Source: DATBVX01 sp963705495 (GTDB lineage: Bacteria > Pseudomonadota > Gammaproteobacteria > Steroidobacterales > Steroidobacteraceae). From it: a DNA stretch of 64,000 nt. Made by a program: the position numbers and the translations under genes. The stretch is taken from assembly GCA_963705495.1 (NCBI GenBank), contig CAVPJQ010000022.1, positions 62,001-126,000 on the forward strand, written 5' to 3'. The notes below the pieces were generated by a model. That model made no database searches and was not told the origin of the DNA. It worked only from the letters and a program-made list of their open reading frames with translations. This document shows, one piece after another, positions 52,022 to 60,611 of the stretch; within the stretch, counting starts at the first letter, position 1; each line of letters begins with the position of its first letter.

Positions 52022-53629
52022 CTACATGCGAAACACGCCGTAAGGGCGTTCGCCGGGGTCCGGCGCGTTTCGCGCGGCCGCCAGCGCAAGAGCGAGTACG
52101 CGGCGCGTATCGATCGGGTCGATGATGCCGTCATCCCAGAGCCGCGCCGAGGCGTAGTAGGGATGCCCCTGTTTCTCGTATTGGTCGCGAATTTCCTGCC
52201 TGAAAGTGCTCTCTTCGGCTTCAGGCCAGGTCTTACCGCGCGCCTCCTGGCCATCCCGGCGAACGATCGCGAGCACAGTAGCCGCCTGCTCGCCACCCAT
52301 TACCGAGATGCGCGCATTCGGCCACATCCAGAGAAAGCGCGCGCCGTAGGCGCGCCCACACATCGCATAGTTTCCGGCACCGAAAGAGCCGCCGGTGATG
52401 ATGGTGAATTTCGGCACCGTGGCGCCCGCAACGGCGGTCACCATCTTGGCACCGTCCTTGGCGATGCCCGCGTTCTCGTACTTGCGGCCGACCATGAAGC
52501 CCGTGATGTTCTGCAGGAATACCAGCGGTATCCGCCGACGATTGCAGAGTTCGATGAAATGCGCTCCCTTTAGCGCCGACTCTGAAAACAGGATGCCGTT
52601 GTTGGCAATGATGCCGACCGGCATGCCGGCAAGGTGAGCAAATCCACACACCAGCGTACGGCCATACAGGGCCTTGAACTCGTCGAGATCAGAATCGTCG
52701 ACGATTCGGGCGATGACCTCGCGCACGTCGTAGGGGATGCGCGTGTCGTGCGGTACGACGCCGTAGAGCTCCTCGGCAGAGTAGCGCGGTTCGCGTGAAC
52801 TCCTTTCCGCCGGGGGTGGAGGCGCCCGATTGAGATTGGCCACCAGCCGCCGCGCGAGTCCCAAAGCATGTTCGTCGTTCTCGGCCAGATGGTCCGTAAC
52901 TCCGGAGATGCGACTGTGTACGTCACCGCCTCCCAAGGCTTCCGCGTCGACGATTTCGCCGGTCGCTGCCTTCACGAGAGGCGGCCCACCGAGAAAGATC
53001 GTTCCCTGGTTGCGGACGATGATGCTCTCATCACACATCGCCGGCACATAGGCGCCGCCAGCAGTGCACGATCCCATCACGATCGCAAGCTGCGGAATAC
53101 CTCGCGCCGAAAGCGTCGCCTGGTTGAAAAAGATTCTCCCGAAGTGCTCGCGGTCGGGAAACACCTCGTCCTGCAGCGGCAGGAAAGCACCGCCGGAGTC
53201 GACGAGGTAGACGCATGGCAGCGCATTCTCCAGGGCGATTTCCTGCGCCCGCAGATGCTTCTTGACCGTGATTGGATAGTACGTGCCGCCCTTGACGGTC
53301 GCGTCATTGGCAACGATCACGCATTCGCGCCCGCTCACCCGACCGATGCCCGTCACGAGTCCAGCAGCCGGGAGGGCATCGTCGTACAACTCGTGCCCTG
53401 CGAGCTGGCCGATCTCCAGAAACGCTGAACCCGGATCGAGCAGGTGTCGCACGCGATCGCGAACCAGGAGCTTGCCGCGGCCCTGGTGCTTGGCGCGCGC
53501 CTCGGTATTGCCGCCCTCGCCTACACGAGCGATGAGTGCCCGCAGTTCACTCGCGAGCTTGCGATTGGTCTCGGCATTGCGCTGGAACTCATCGCCGTGA
53601 AGACTGAGCGCGCTGAAGATGGCCGGCAT
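52022..53629 (-). CDS. Methylcrotonyl-CoA carboxylase carboxyltransferase (beta) subunit
   Basis: 535 residues. GRGKLLVRDRVRHLLDPGSAFLE opens the fold, and the two acyl-CoA/biotin oxyanion loops are SCTAGGAYVPAM and GGSFGAGNYAMCGRAYG. NITGFMVGRKYENAGIAKDGAKM is typical of the methylcrotonyl-specific subunit. It carboxylates 3-methylcrotonyl-CoA to 3-methylglutaconyl-CoA with the alpha subunit. It starts 10 bases after the dehydrogenase gene. Confidence 0.94.
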   Translation of the reverse strand: MPAIFSALSLHGDEFQRNAETNRKLASELRALIARVGEGGNTEARAKHQGRGKLLVRDRVRHLLDPGSAFLEIGQLAGHELYDDALPAAGLVTGIGRVSGRECVIVANDATVKGGTYYPITVKKHLRAQEIALENALPCVYLVDSGGAFLPLQDEVFPDREHFGRIFFNQATLSARGIPQLAIVMGSCTAGGAYVPAMCDESIIVRNQGTIFLGGPPLVKAATGEIVDAEALGGGDVHSRISGVTDHLAENDEHALGLARRLVANLNRAPPPPAERSSREPRYSAEELYGVVPHDTRIPYDVREVIARIVDDSDLDEFKALYGRTLVCGFAHLAGMPVGIIANNGILFSESALKGAHFIELCNRRRIPLVFLQNITGFMVGRKYENAGIAKDGAKMVTAVAGATVPKFTIITGGSFGAGNYAMCGRAYGARFLWMWPNARISVMGGEQAATVLAIVRRDGQEARGKTWPEAEESTFRQEIRDQYEKQGHPYYASARLWDDGIIDPIDTRRVLALALAAARNAPDPGERPYGVFRM

Positions 53630-53639
53630 GGATACGGCC

Positions 53640-54797
53640 TCAGGCGGTAGCGTCGAACAACTCTCGGCCGATCAGCATGCGGCGGATCTCGCTGGTCCCC
53701 GCCCCGATCTCATACAGTTTCGCATCCCGCAGCAGCCGACCGGCGGGATAGTCGTTGATATAGCCGTTGCCGCCCAGCGCCTGGATCGTGTCGAGCGCGC
53801 AGGCGGTCGCGCGCTCAGCCGCGAACAGGATGCATCCTGCAGCATCGAAGCGCGTCGTCTGCCCGCGATCGCAGGCTCGCGCTACCGAGTACACGTACGC
53901 GCGCGACGCATTGAGCGTCGTATAGAGGTCGGCAATCTTCGCCTGCATGAGCTGGAACGTGCCGATTGGCTGTCCGAACTGCCGTCGCTCGTGAACATAC
54001 GGCAGCACGGTGTCCAGGCAGGCCTGCATGATCCCCAGCGGTCCGCCGGCCAGCACGACGCGCTCGTAATCGAGCCCGCTCATCAATACGCGCGCGCCCT
54101 TGCCCACTTCGTGCAGCACATTGGCGAGCGGTACGTGGCAGTCACGAAAGACCAACTCGCTCGTATCCGAACCGCGCATCCCGAGTTTGTCGAGCTTTTG
54201 AGCGCTCCAGAATCCGGGCGTGCCCTTCTCGACGATGAACGTCGTGATGCCCTTCGCCCCGAGTGCCGGATCGAGCGTCGCGTAGATCACCACGACATCC
54301 GCCTCCGGGCCGTTCGTGATCCACATCTTGTTGCCGTTCAAGACGTAGTGATCACCACGTCGCTCCGCACGCGCGCGCATGCCGATGACATCCGATCCTG
54401 AACCCGGTTCGCTCATGGCGAGGGCACCAACATGCTCACCACTCAGCAGTTTCGGCAGATAGCGGCGCTTCTGTTCCGGGGTGCCCCAACGGCTAAGTTG
54501 GTTGACACATAGGTTGGAGTGCGCCCCATATGAGAGGCCAATCGAACCCGACTCACGGCTGATCTCCTCCATGGCCACGACATGTTCCAGATACCCCATG
54601 CCGGCACCGCCAAACTCCTCCGCCACCGTCGGTCCGAGCAGGCCCAGAGCCCCAAGCTCCGGCCACAGGTCGCGCGGGAATTGGTTACTGCGATCGATCT
54701 CGGCGGCGCGCGGCTGAATCTTCTCCAGCGAAAAGGCACGCACTGTGCTACGTAACAGGTCAACGCTTTCACCTAGACCGAAATCGAATTCGACCAT
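53640..54797 (-). CDS. Isovaleryl-CoA dehydrogenase
   Basis: 385 residues, acyl-CoA dehydrogenase fold. AMSEPGSGSDVIGM, KMWITNGPEADV and GLDYERVVLAGGPLGIMQA are present; the last contains the Glu located in helix G in isovaleryl-CoA dehydrogenases rather than at the usual C-terminal position. It passes electrons to Etf. I chose ATG 54797 (MVEFDFGLGES): it gives the family's usual length and has GGAG just upstream, whereas ATG 54857 has no ribosome site. It leads the carboxylase genes. Confidence 0.93.
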   Translation of the reverse strand: MVEFDFGLGESVDLLRSTVRAFSLEKIQPRAAEIDRSNQFPRDLWPELGALGLLGPTVAEEFGGAGMGYLEHVVAMEEISRESGSIGLSYGAHSNLCVNQLSRWGTPEQKRRYLPKLLSGEHVGALAMSEPGSGSDVIGMRARAERRGDHYVLNGNKMWITNGPEADVVVIYATLDPALGAKGITTFIVEKGTPGFWSAQKLDKLGMRGSDTSELVFRDCHVPLANVLHEVGKGARVLMSGLDYERVVLAGGPLGIMQACLDTVLPYVHERRQFGQPIGTFQLMQAKIADLYTTLNASRAYVYSVARACDRGQTTRFDAAGCILFAAERATACALDTIQALGGNGYINDYPAGRLLRDAKLYEIGAGTSEIRRMLIGRELFDATA

Positions 54798-54867
54798 GGG
54801 TGCTCCGGCCGGCGCCGTGGCAATGGCGCGTAAGGGTGTCTTGGGTAGGCTGGACATGGGCCGATAT

Positions 54868-54888
54868 ATTGTCGGACAATCCGACAAT
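54868..54888. promoter_or_regulatory. GntR/FadR-type operator in the leucine operon promoter
   Basis: ATTGTCGG-ACAAT-CCGACAAT is an 8-bp inverted repeat. It contains TTGTCGGACAA (54869-54879), which fits the TNGTNNNACNA consensus of FadR-subfamily GntR regulators. It lies 71 bases upstream of the dehydrogenase start and 56 bases upstream of the divergent GntR gene, so one regulator could control both directions. Confidence 0.75.
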
Positions 54889-54944
54889 CTGTCAACGGTC
54901 GCCAATGCTGCATCGCAGCCCTTATCCTGCGCATACATATATAT

Positions 54945-55688
54945 ATGGCAACCCTGTTCGAACCCCTAAATCTGGAGCCCGCGTATCGCCGGGTAGCGGT
55001 CACGATCGAAACCAAGATCATGGCCCGCGATCTCAATGATGGCGATGCGTTGCCCGCCGAGCTCGACCTCGCGCGGCAGTTCGGCGTCAATCGCTCCACG
55101 GTTCGCGAGGCACTACGCGAACTGCAGAGCAAGGGACTGGTCACCCGCAAGGAAGGCGGCAAGCGCCTCTATGTGACCTATCCGCAGGCCGCCAATGTGG
55201 CGTCCGATGTCAGCCGCGCGCTCAAGCTTCATGGCGTCACGTTTCTCGAAGTCTGGGAAGCGATGATGATCATCGAGCCCCAGGCTGCCGCGCTGGCAGC
55301 GCGCAAGCGCGAACCAGCGCAGATCGAAGAGCTCGAAACGCTGCACCGCCTGTTCGAGACCCTGGCTGCAGATCGCGAACGTGCGGTGGCGGTCGTCGTC
55401 GAATTCTTCCGCACCCTCGCTCGCTGCACGCAGAACCATGTCCTGGTGCTCGCGCAGGCGCCACTCACGCGGCTTCTCTCCCCTACTCTCGGTCGCATGA
55501 TCGATCAGGTACCGCAAGCCCGCTCGCGCATCATTGCCGCGCAACAGCGCCTGATCGATGCGATCCGCAGCCGCAATGCCGAGGAAGCTCGCAGCTGGAT
55601 GGAGAAGCACATCCGCGACTTCAAGCGCGGCTACGAGGTCGCTGGGATTGAACTGGATTATCGAGTGATGGATCGCGTCACGGTTTAG
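54945..55688 (+). CDS. GntR family regulator, FadR/FCD subfamily
   Basis: 247 residues. Winged helix at about 13-80 (LPAELDLARQFGVNRSTVREALRELQSKGLVTRKEGG), then an all-helical FCD-type effector domain (about 95-230). It diverges from the isovaleryl-CoA dehydrogenase operon across a palindrome matching the subfamily's operator, so it probably senses an acyl-CoA or branched-chain intermediate. The ATG is preceded by an AT-rich stretch with no ribosome site. In other proteobacteria the liu operon is usually controlled by MerR-type LiuR, so this would be a different regulator. Confidence 0.88.
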   Translation: MATLFEPLNLEPAYRRVAVTIETKIMARDLNDGDALPAELDLARQFGVNRSTVREALRELQSKGLVTRKEGGKRLYVTYPQAANVASDVSRALKLHGVTFLEVWEAMMIIEPQAAALAARKREPAQIEELETLHRLFETLAADRERAVAVVVEFFRTLARCTQNHVLVLAQAPLTRLLSPTLGRMIDQVPQARSRIIAAQQRLIDAIRSRNAEEARSWMEKHIRDFKRGYEVAGIELDYRVMDRVTV

Positions 55689-57094
55689 ACCGGTTTCGCG
55701 TCCAGGCTCCCGAACCCGCGGCCACTCGCCACCAGATCGAGTAACAACGGCGCCGGTGCCCAGCGTGTTCCGTGAGTGGGAGCAAGCGACTGCATTGTCG
55801 CCACGACCTTCTCGAGCCCAACTGTGTCCGCCCAGAACATCGGCCCGCCCCGATAGGCGGGGAAACCGTAGCCATGGACGTAGACCAGATCGATATCGCT
55901 CGAGCGGCTGGCAATTCTCTCCGCCAGGATCCTTGCGCCCTCGTTCACCAGCGGATGCAGCAGACGCGCGAGAATCTCTTCATCGGCGATCTGACGCCGT
56001 CGGATTCCACGTTCGCGCGAAATCTCTTCGATGAGCGCGTGGACCTCCGGATCTGCGCGGCGGGTGCGACCTTCGTAGCGGTAGTAACCCTTCCCCGCCT
56101 TCTGGCCGAAACGCCCCTGCTCGACGAGTCTGGCCAGCAAGGGTGAGGTCCTTTCGTCCGGCGGGAGCTGCCGGCGCTTGCGGATGGAGAGGCCGACGTC
56201 ATTGCCGGCAAGATCACGGACCGCGAGTGGGCCCATGGCAAAGCCGAACGCTTCCATGACTGCGTCCACCTGCTCCGGCGTCGCTCCCTCTTCCAGCAGG
56301 AATTCGGCTTCCGCGGTGTAGAACTGCCACATCCGGTTGCCAATGAACCCATCGCAATTTCCCGCGAGCACCGCTACTTTCCCGAGGCGCCGCGCCAGCG
56401 CCATCGCCGTGACGAGGGCCTGTGCGGAGCTGTGTCTGGCACGCACAACCTCGAGCAGTTTCATCACCTGTGCGGGGCTGAAGAAGTGCAGGCCGATGAC
56501 CCGTTCAGGATGTGCTGCCGCCGCGGCGATCGCATCCACATCGAGAGCCGAGGTGTTGGTCGCAAGAATTGCATTGGGTGCCGCGACCTCGCTCAGACGC
56601 GCAAAGACCCGCTTCTTGATCTCGAGGTCCTCGAAGACCGCCTCGATGATGAGGTCGCGATCCGCGAGCGCCGCATGGTCCGTGACACCCTCGATCAGTG
56701 CTTGCGACTCCTGCGTCGACCCACGCGTCACGCTGCCACGTTCGACGGACGCCGCGTAGTTGCGGCGAATCAATCCCATCCCACGGTCGAGCGCATCCTT
56801 CGAAACCTCCAGCAGCTTTACCGGGATGCGCGCATTCGCAAACACCATCGCGATGCCGCTGCCCATGGTCCCCGCACCAATGATGCCCACGCTCCGCACC
56901 GGTAATGGCTCAACATCCCTCGCCAGGCCCGGAATCCGGCGGGCTTCGCGCTCCGCGAAAAACAGATGCACCAGGGCCTTGTGCTGTGAGCTCTGCCTGC
57001 ACTCCATGAAGCTCGCGCGCTCGAACCGAAATGCTTCCTCGCGTGGCAATGTGCACGCCGCCTCGATGCAGTCGACGATCTTCCAGGGCGCCAA
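55685..57094 (-). CDS. 3-hydroxyacyl-CoA dehydrogenase part of a split bifunctional enzyme
   Basis: 469 codons in this frame. The first ~60 residues (APWKIVDCIEAACTLP, RFERASFMECRQSSQHKAL) are the linker helix normally joining hydratase and dehydrogenase in fused enzymes. Then come VGIIGAGTMGSGIAMVFA, LATNTSALDVDAI, GLHFFSPAQVMKLLEVV with the catalytic His, and two C-terminal 3HCDH domains. The apparent start is a TTG inside the conserved linker. The upstream frame continues as SRLERKARGQLAPWK, so I think it is the continuation of the hydratase gene after a frameshift. It ends overlapping the GntR gene by four bases, convergently. Confidence 0.82.
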   Translation of the reverse strand: MAPWKIVDCIEAACTLPREEAFRFERASFMECRQSSQHKALVHLFFAEREARRIPGLARDVEPLPVRSVGIIGAGTMGSGIAMVFANARIPVKLLEVSKDALDRGMGLIRRNYAASVERGSVTRGSTQESQALIEGVTDHAALADRDLIIEAVFEDLEIKKRVFARLSEVAAPNAILATNTSALDVDAIAAAAAHPERVIGLHFFSPAQVMKLLEVVRARHSSAQALVTAMALARRLGKVAVLAGNCDGFIGNRMWQFYTAEAEFLLEEGATPEQVDAVMEAFGFAMGPLAVRDLAGNDVGLSIRKRRQLPPDERTSPLLARLVEQGRFGQKAGKGYYRYEGRTRRADPEVHALIEEISRERGIRRRQIADEEILARLLHPLVNEGARILAERIASRSSDIDLVYVHGYGFPAYRGGPMFWADTVGLEKVVATMQSLAPTHGTRWAPAPLLLDLVASGRGFGSLDAKPV

Positions 57095-57107
57095 CTGACC
57101 GCGCGCC

Positions 57108-57779
57108 TTACGCTCCAGGCGGCTGGCGAAACTCCCGGAACAACTCGGGATTCACGCCCGTGATTCGGTCAGTCTGTGCGCTTACGACTCGCAGCGGCCG
57201 GCCTTCGCGCCAGATTCGCTGAGCCAAAGTGATCGCGGCCGCGAGCGCGTCGTGTACGGTTTCATCTACAAGACCAAGCTCGGCCGCCCTCGCCGCCGGG
57301 ATGTGCTCGCCGGAAGTAATGTATTCGAGTGCAGCCGCCGGCCCCGCAAGGCGCGCAAAGCGCTGTGTGCCGCCCGATCCCGGGATCAAGCCGAGCCTGA
57401 CCTCAGGCAGGCCGACGCGCGAAGTGCGCGAGGCGATTCGCCCGTGGCACGCCATGGCCAGCTCGAGCCCGCCACCGAGCGCGGCGCCGCTGATCGCGGC
57501 GACGACAGGCTTGCCGGAGTCTTCCAACTGTTGTTGCAGATCACGGATCGTCGGCGCCTCGAGATACGCACCGGTCTCGAACTCGCGGATATCTGCGCCG
57601 GCAATGAAACGACCTTCACTCCCCGTCAGAACGATTCCGCCCACATGCAAGTCTGAGGAGAGTCGACGCAGGTGCTCCTGCAACTCGCGGCGCACTGCAT
57701 GGCTCAGGGCATTGACAGGAGGGTGCCGGATCTCGAGGACAGCGACTCCATCCGCAACGCGACAGGTCACTTCAGGCAT
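57108..57779 (-). CDS. Enoyl-CoA hydratase part of a split bifunctional enzyme
   Basis: 223 codons: a crotonase fold with FIAGADIREFE (oxyanion hole), GGGLELAMACHGRIAS and GLPEVRLGLIPGSGGTQRFA (both catalytic Glu). It ends NPELFREFRQPPGA, stopping 13 bases before the dehydrogenase frame opens. Standalone hydratases are about 255-265 residues with a C-terminal helical part that is missing here; in fused enzymes that place is taken by the linker seen in the next frame. One base missing or added in CAGCCGCCTGG near 57112-57122 would restore a ~697-residue protein. Confidence 0.82.
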   Translation of the reverse strand: MPEVTCRVADGVAVLEIRHPPVNALSHAVRRELQEHLRRLSSDLHVGGIVLTGSEGRFIAGADIREFETGAYLEAPTIRDLQQQLEDSGKPVVAAISGAALGGGLELAMACHGRIASRTSRVGLPEVRLGLIPGSGGTQRFARLAGPAAALEYITSGEHIPAARAAELGLVDETVHDALAAAITLAQRIWREGRPLRVVSAQTDRITGVNPELFREFRQPPGA

Positions 57780-57799
57780 CTGCGCTCGCGTGCGCCCGA

Positions 57800-59692
57800 T
57801 CAGATGACGTGGCGTGCCTGCAGCTCGTCGATCACGAGTTGCGCGGCTTGCTCGGCAGAATGCTCGTCGGTGCGCACCACCACTTCAGCCGCTTCTGGCG
57901 GCTCGTAGGGCGAATCGATCCCGGTGAAGTTCGTGATCTTGCCGGCACGCGCCCGCGCATAAAGACCCTTAGGATCGCGTCGGATGCACTCATCGAGCGT
58001 GGTGTCGACGAACACCTCGATGAACTCACTCTCCCCCACCAGCTCGCGCACCATGCGCCGCTCCGCGCGGAAGGGTGAAATGAACGAACACAGAACGATC
58101 ATGCCCGCATCGACGAAGAGCTTTGCCACCTCGCCAACACGCCGAATGTTCTCGACCCGGTCAGCATCGGTAAATCCGAGGTCACGACTCAGGCCATGAC
58201 GCACGTTGTCGCCGTCCAGGAGGTAGGTGTGGGCGCCGCGAGCATGAAGTTCGCGCTCTACGATGTTGGCGATGGTGCTCTTCCCTGAGCCTGGAAGGCC
58301 CGTAAACCAGAGAATCGTCGCCTGGTGCCCGAGCAAGCGGGTGCGTGCGCTCTTATCGATCAGCAGATTCTGGCGATGGATATTGGTCGCGCGGCGCAGG
58401 CCAAACGTGATCATCCCTGCGCCCGCAGTGGCATTCGTGTAGCGGTCGATCAGAATGAAGGCACCCGTTTCACGATTCTCCGCATACGGATCGAGAGCCA
58501 CGGGGGTCGAAGTCGAGATGTTGCACAAGCCGATTTCGTTCAGGGCAAGCGTGCGCGCAGCGATGTGCTCCAGGTTATTGACGTCGACCTTGTGTTTCAG
58601 CGTCGTAACGCGCGCCGGGACATACTTGGAACCGATGCGCAAGAGATAGGAACGGCCCGGAAGCATCGGCTCTTCGGCCATCCACAGGACGTGCGCCGCA
58701 AACTGGTCAACGACCTCGGGCCGTGATTCCGGTCGCGCCAGGACATCGCCCCGCGCGATGTCGACCTCATCGCTCAATGTCAGCGTCACGGCATCGCCCG
58801 GGTGTGCGGCCGGGATGTCACCATCTGCCGTTACGATGCGCCTGACACTCGTTTCGCGGCCCGATTGCGCAACGACGATGCGATCGCCCGGGCGTATGCA
58901 GCCGGAGGCAACGGTGCCGCAGAAACCGCGAAAGTCCTGGTTGGCGCGGTTTACCCACTGCACCGGAAAGCGCAACGGCTTGTCGTCCAGCGCAAGATCC
59001 ACTTCGACCGATTCGAGATACTCGAGCAGCGTCGGGCCTTCGTACCAGCCCATCCGTTCCGAGCGCCGGGTGACGTTATCGCCAAGGCGCGCCGAAACTG
59101 GGATGGCAGTGACCGAGCCGAACGCGAGTGACTGAGCGAACCCCAGATAATCGCCCACGATGTGATGAAACCGCTCGCCGGAATACTCCACCAGGTCGAT
59201 CTTGTTGACCGCAACGCAGATGTGGCGGATTCCCAGCAGCGAGCAGATGTATGTGTGGCGGCGCGTCTGCGTGAGCACGCCCTTGCGTGCATCGATCAGA
59301 ATGACCGCAACGTCCGAGCCCGAAGCACCGGTCGCCATGTTGCGTGTGTACTGCTCGTGGCCCGGCGTGTCCGCCACGATGAAGGAACGCCGTGGCGTGG
59401 AGAAGAAACGGTACGCGACATCGATCGTGATGCCCTGTTCGCGCTCCGCTTCCAGGCCGTCCACCAGCAATGCGAAGTCGAGATCACTTCCGGCCGTGCC
59501 GTGCCTGGCGCTGTCGCGTGCCAGTGCCGCGAGCTGGTCGTCCAGGATGAGCTGGCTGTCGTAGAGCAATCGGCCGATGAGGGTCGACTTGCCGTCATCC
59601 ACGGAGCCGCAGGTCAGGAAACGCAGCAGGTCATGACGTGCCGCGAATGGGACCTTGCCCTCCGGAGACGCTTGCTGGGCGGGTGCTGCCAT
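57800..59692 (-). CDS. cysNC: Bifunctional sulfate adenylyltransferase large subunit / APS kinase
   Basis: 630 residues. The N-terminal GTPase half (about 20-430) has TCGSVDDGKSTLIGRLLYDS, DTPGHEQYTRNM and VNKIDLV; the C-terminal APS kinase (about 450-630) has WFTGLPGSGKSTIANIVE, LLDGDNVRHGLSRDLGF and FISPFRAERRMVREL. With CysD it makes APS from sulfate and ATP, and the kinase domain makes PAPS. Its start overlaps the cysD stop. Confidence 0.95.
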   Translation of the reverse strand: MAAPAQQASPEGKVPFAARHDLLRFLTCGSVDDGKSTLIGRLLYDSQLILDDQLAALARDSARHGTAGSDLDFALLVDGLEAEREQGITIDVAYRFFSTPRRSFIVADTPGHEQYTRNMATGASGSDVAVILIDARKGVLTQTRRHTYICSLLGIRHICVAVNKIDLVEYSGERFHHIVGDYLGFAQSLAFGSVTAIPVSARLGDNVTRRSERMGWYEGPTLLEYLESVEVDLALDDKPLRFPVQWVNRANQDFRGFCGTVASGCIRPGDRIVVAQSGRETSVRRIVTADGDIPAAHPGDAVTLTLSDEVDIARGDVLARPESRPEVVDQFAAHVLWMAEEPMLPGRSYLLRIGSKYVPARVTTLKHKVDVNNLEHIAARTLALNEIGLCNISTSTPVALDPYAENRETGAFILIDRYTNATAGAGMITFGLRRATNIHRQNLLIDKSARTRLLGHQATILWFTGLPGSGKSTIANIVERELHARGAHTYLLDGDNVRHGLSRDLGFTDADRVENIRRVGEVAKLFVDAGMIVLCSFISPFRAERRMVRELVGESEFIEVFVDTTLDECIRRDPKGLYARARAGKITNFTGIDSPYEPPEAAEVVVRTDEHSAEQAAQLVIDELQARHVI

Positions 59693-60609
59693 CAGAAGTA
59701 TCCCTCGCGCTTCTTGCGTTCCATCGAGGCCGATTCGTCGCTGTCGATCAGACGCCCGGAGCGCTCCGAAGTGCGCGTGCCGAGCATCTCGGCAACGATG
59801 TCATCAAGAGTCGCAGCGGAGCTCTCGATCGCCGCGGAGAGTGGATAGCAGCCGAGCGAGCGGAAACGCACTACTCTTACTTCCTCCACTTCACCGGGTC
59901 GTAGCGGCATGCGTGAGTCGTCCCGCATGATGAGCAGACCGTCGCGCCTCACGACCGGGCGAGGAGCGGCGAAATACAGCGGCACCACTGGTATCTGTTG
60001 GGCACGCGTGTACTGCCAGATATCGAGTTCCGTCCAATTGGAAAGCGGGAAGACGCGAATCGTTTCGCCCTTGTTGATACGGGTATTGTAGAGGCGCCAG
60101 AGTTCGGGCCGCTGGTTGCGCGGATCCCAGCTATGGCCAGCCGAGCGAAACGAGAAAATGCGCTCCTTGGCGCGGCTCTTCTCCTCGTCGCGTCGTGCGC
60201 CACCGAAGGCGGCATCGAAATCGTACAGATCGAGCGCCTGCTTGAGCGCCTCAGTCTTCATGACCTGTGTGTGTACTTGCGAGCCGGAAGTAATCGGGTT
60301 GATGCCGCGCGCGACGCCGTCCGGGTTGGTGTACACCAGCAACTTCACGCCGTAGCGCTGCGCAATGGCATCGCGATGAGCGATCATGTCGCGAAACTTC
60401 CAGCCGGTATCGACGTGCAGCAGCGGGAACGGTGGGGGCGCGGGATAAAAGGCCTTCATCGCCAGATGCAGCAGCACACCCGAATCCTTGCCGATCGAAT
60501 AGAGCAGCACCGGACGACGGAACTCCGCCACGACCTCGCGCAGGATGCCGATCGATTCGGCCTCGAGGCGCTGGAGGTGTCTCGATACGGATTGCGGGGG
60601 GGTGGTCAT
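59692..60609 (-). CDS. cysD: Sulfate adenylyltransferase small subunit
   Basis: 305 residues of the PP-loop ATP pyrophosphatase family: LLYSIGKDSGVLLHLAMKAF (SxGKDS), HVDTGWKFRDMI, FGGARRDEEKSRAKERIFSF and FPLSNWTELDIWQY. It adenylates sulfate, driven by GTP hydrolysis on CysN. ATG 60609 (MTTPPQSVSRHL) is preferred over an upstream in-frame start that gives unconserved residues. It follows cysQ by two bases. Confidence 0.95.
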   Translation of the reverse strand: MTTPPQSVSRHLQRLEAESIGILREVVAEFRRPVLLYSIGKDSGVLLHLAMKAFYPAPPPFPLLHVDTGWKFRDMIAHRDAIAQRYGVKLLVYTNPDGVARGINPITSGSQVHTQVMKTEALKQALDLYDFDAAFGGARRDEEKSRAKERIFSFRSAGHSWDPRNQRPELWRLYNTRINKGETIRVFPLSNWTELDIWQYTRAQQIPVVPLYFAAPRPVVRRDGLLIMRDDSRMPLRPGEVEEVRVVRFRSLGCYPLSAAIESSAATLDDIVAEMLGTRTSERSGRLIDSDESASMERKKREGYF

Positions 60610-60611
60610 GG

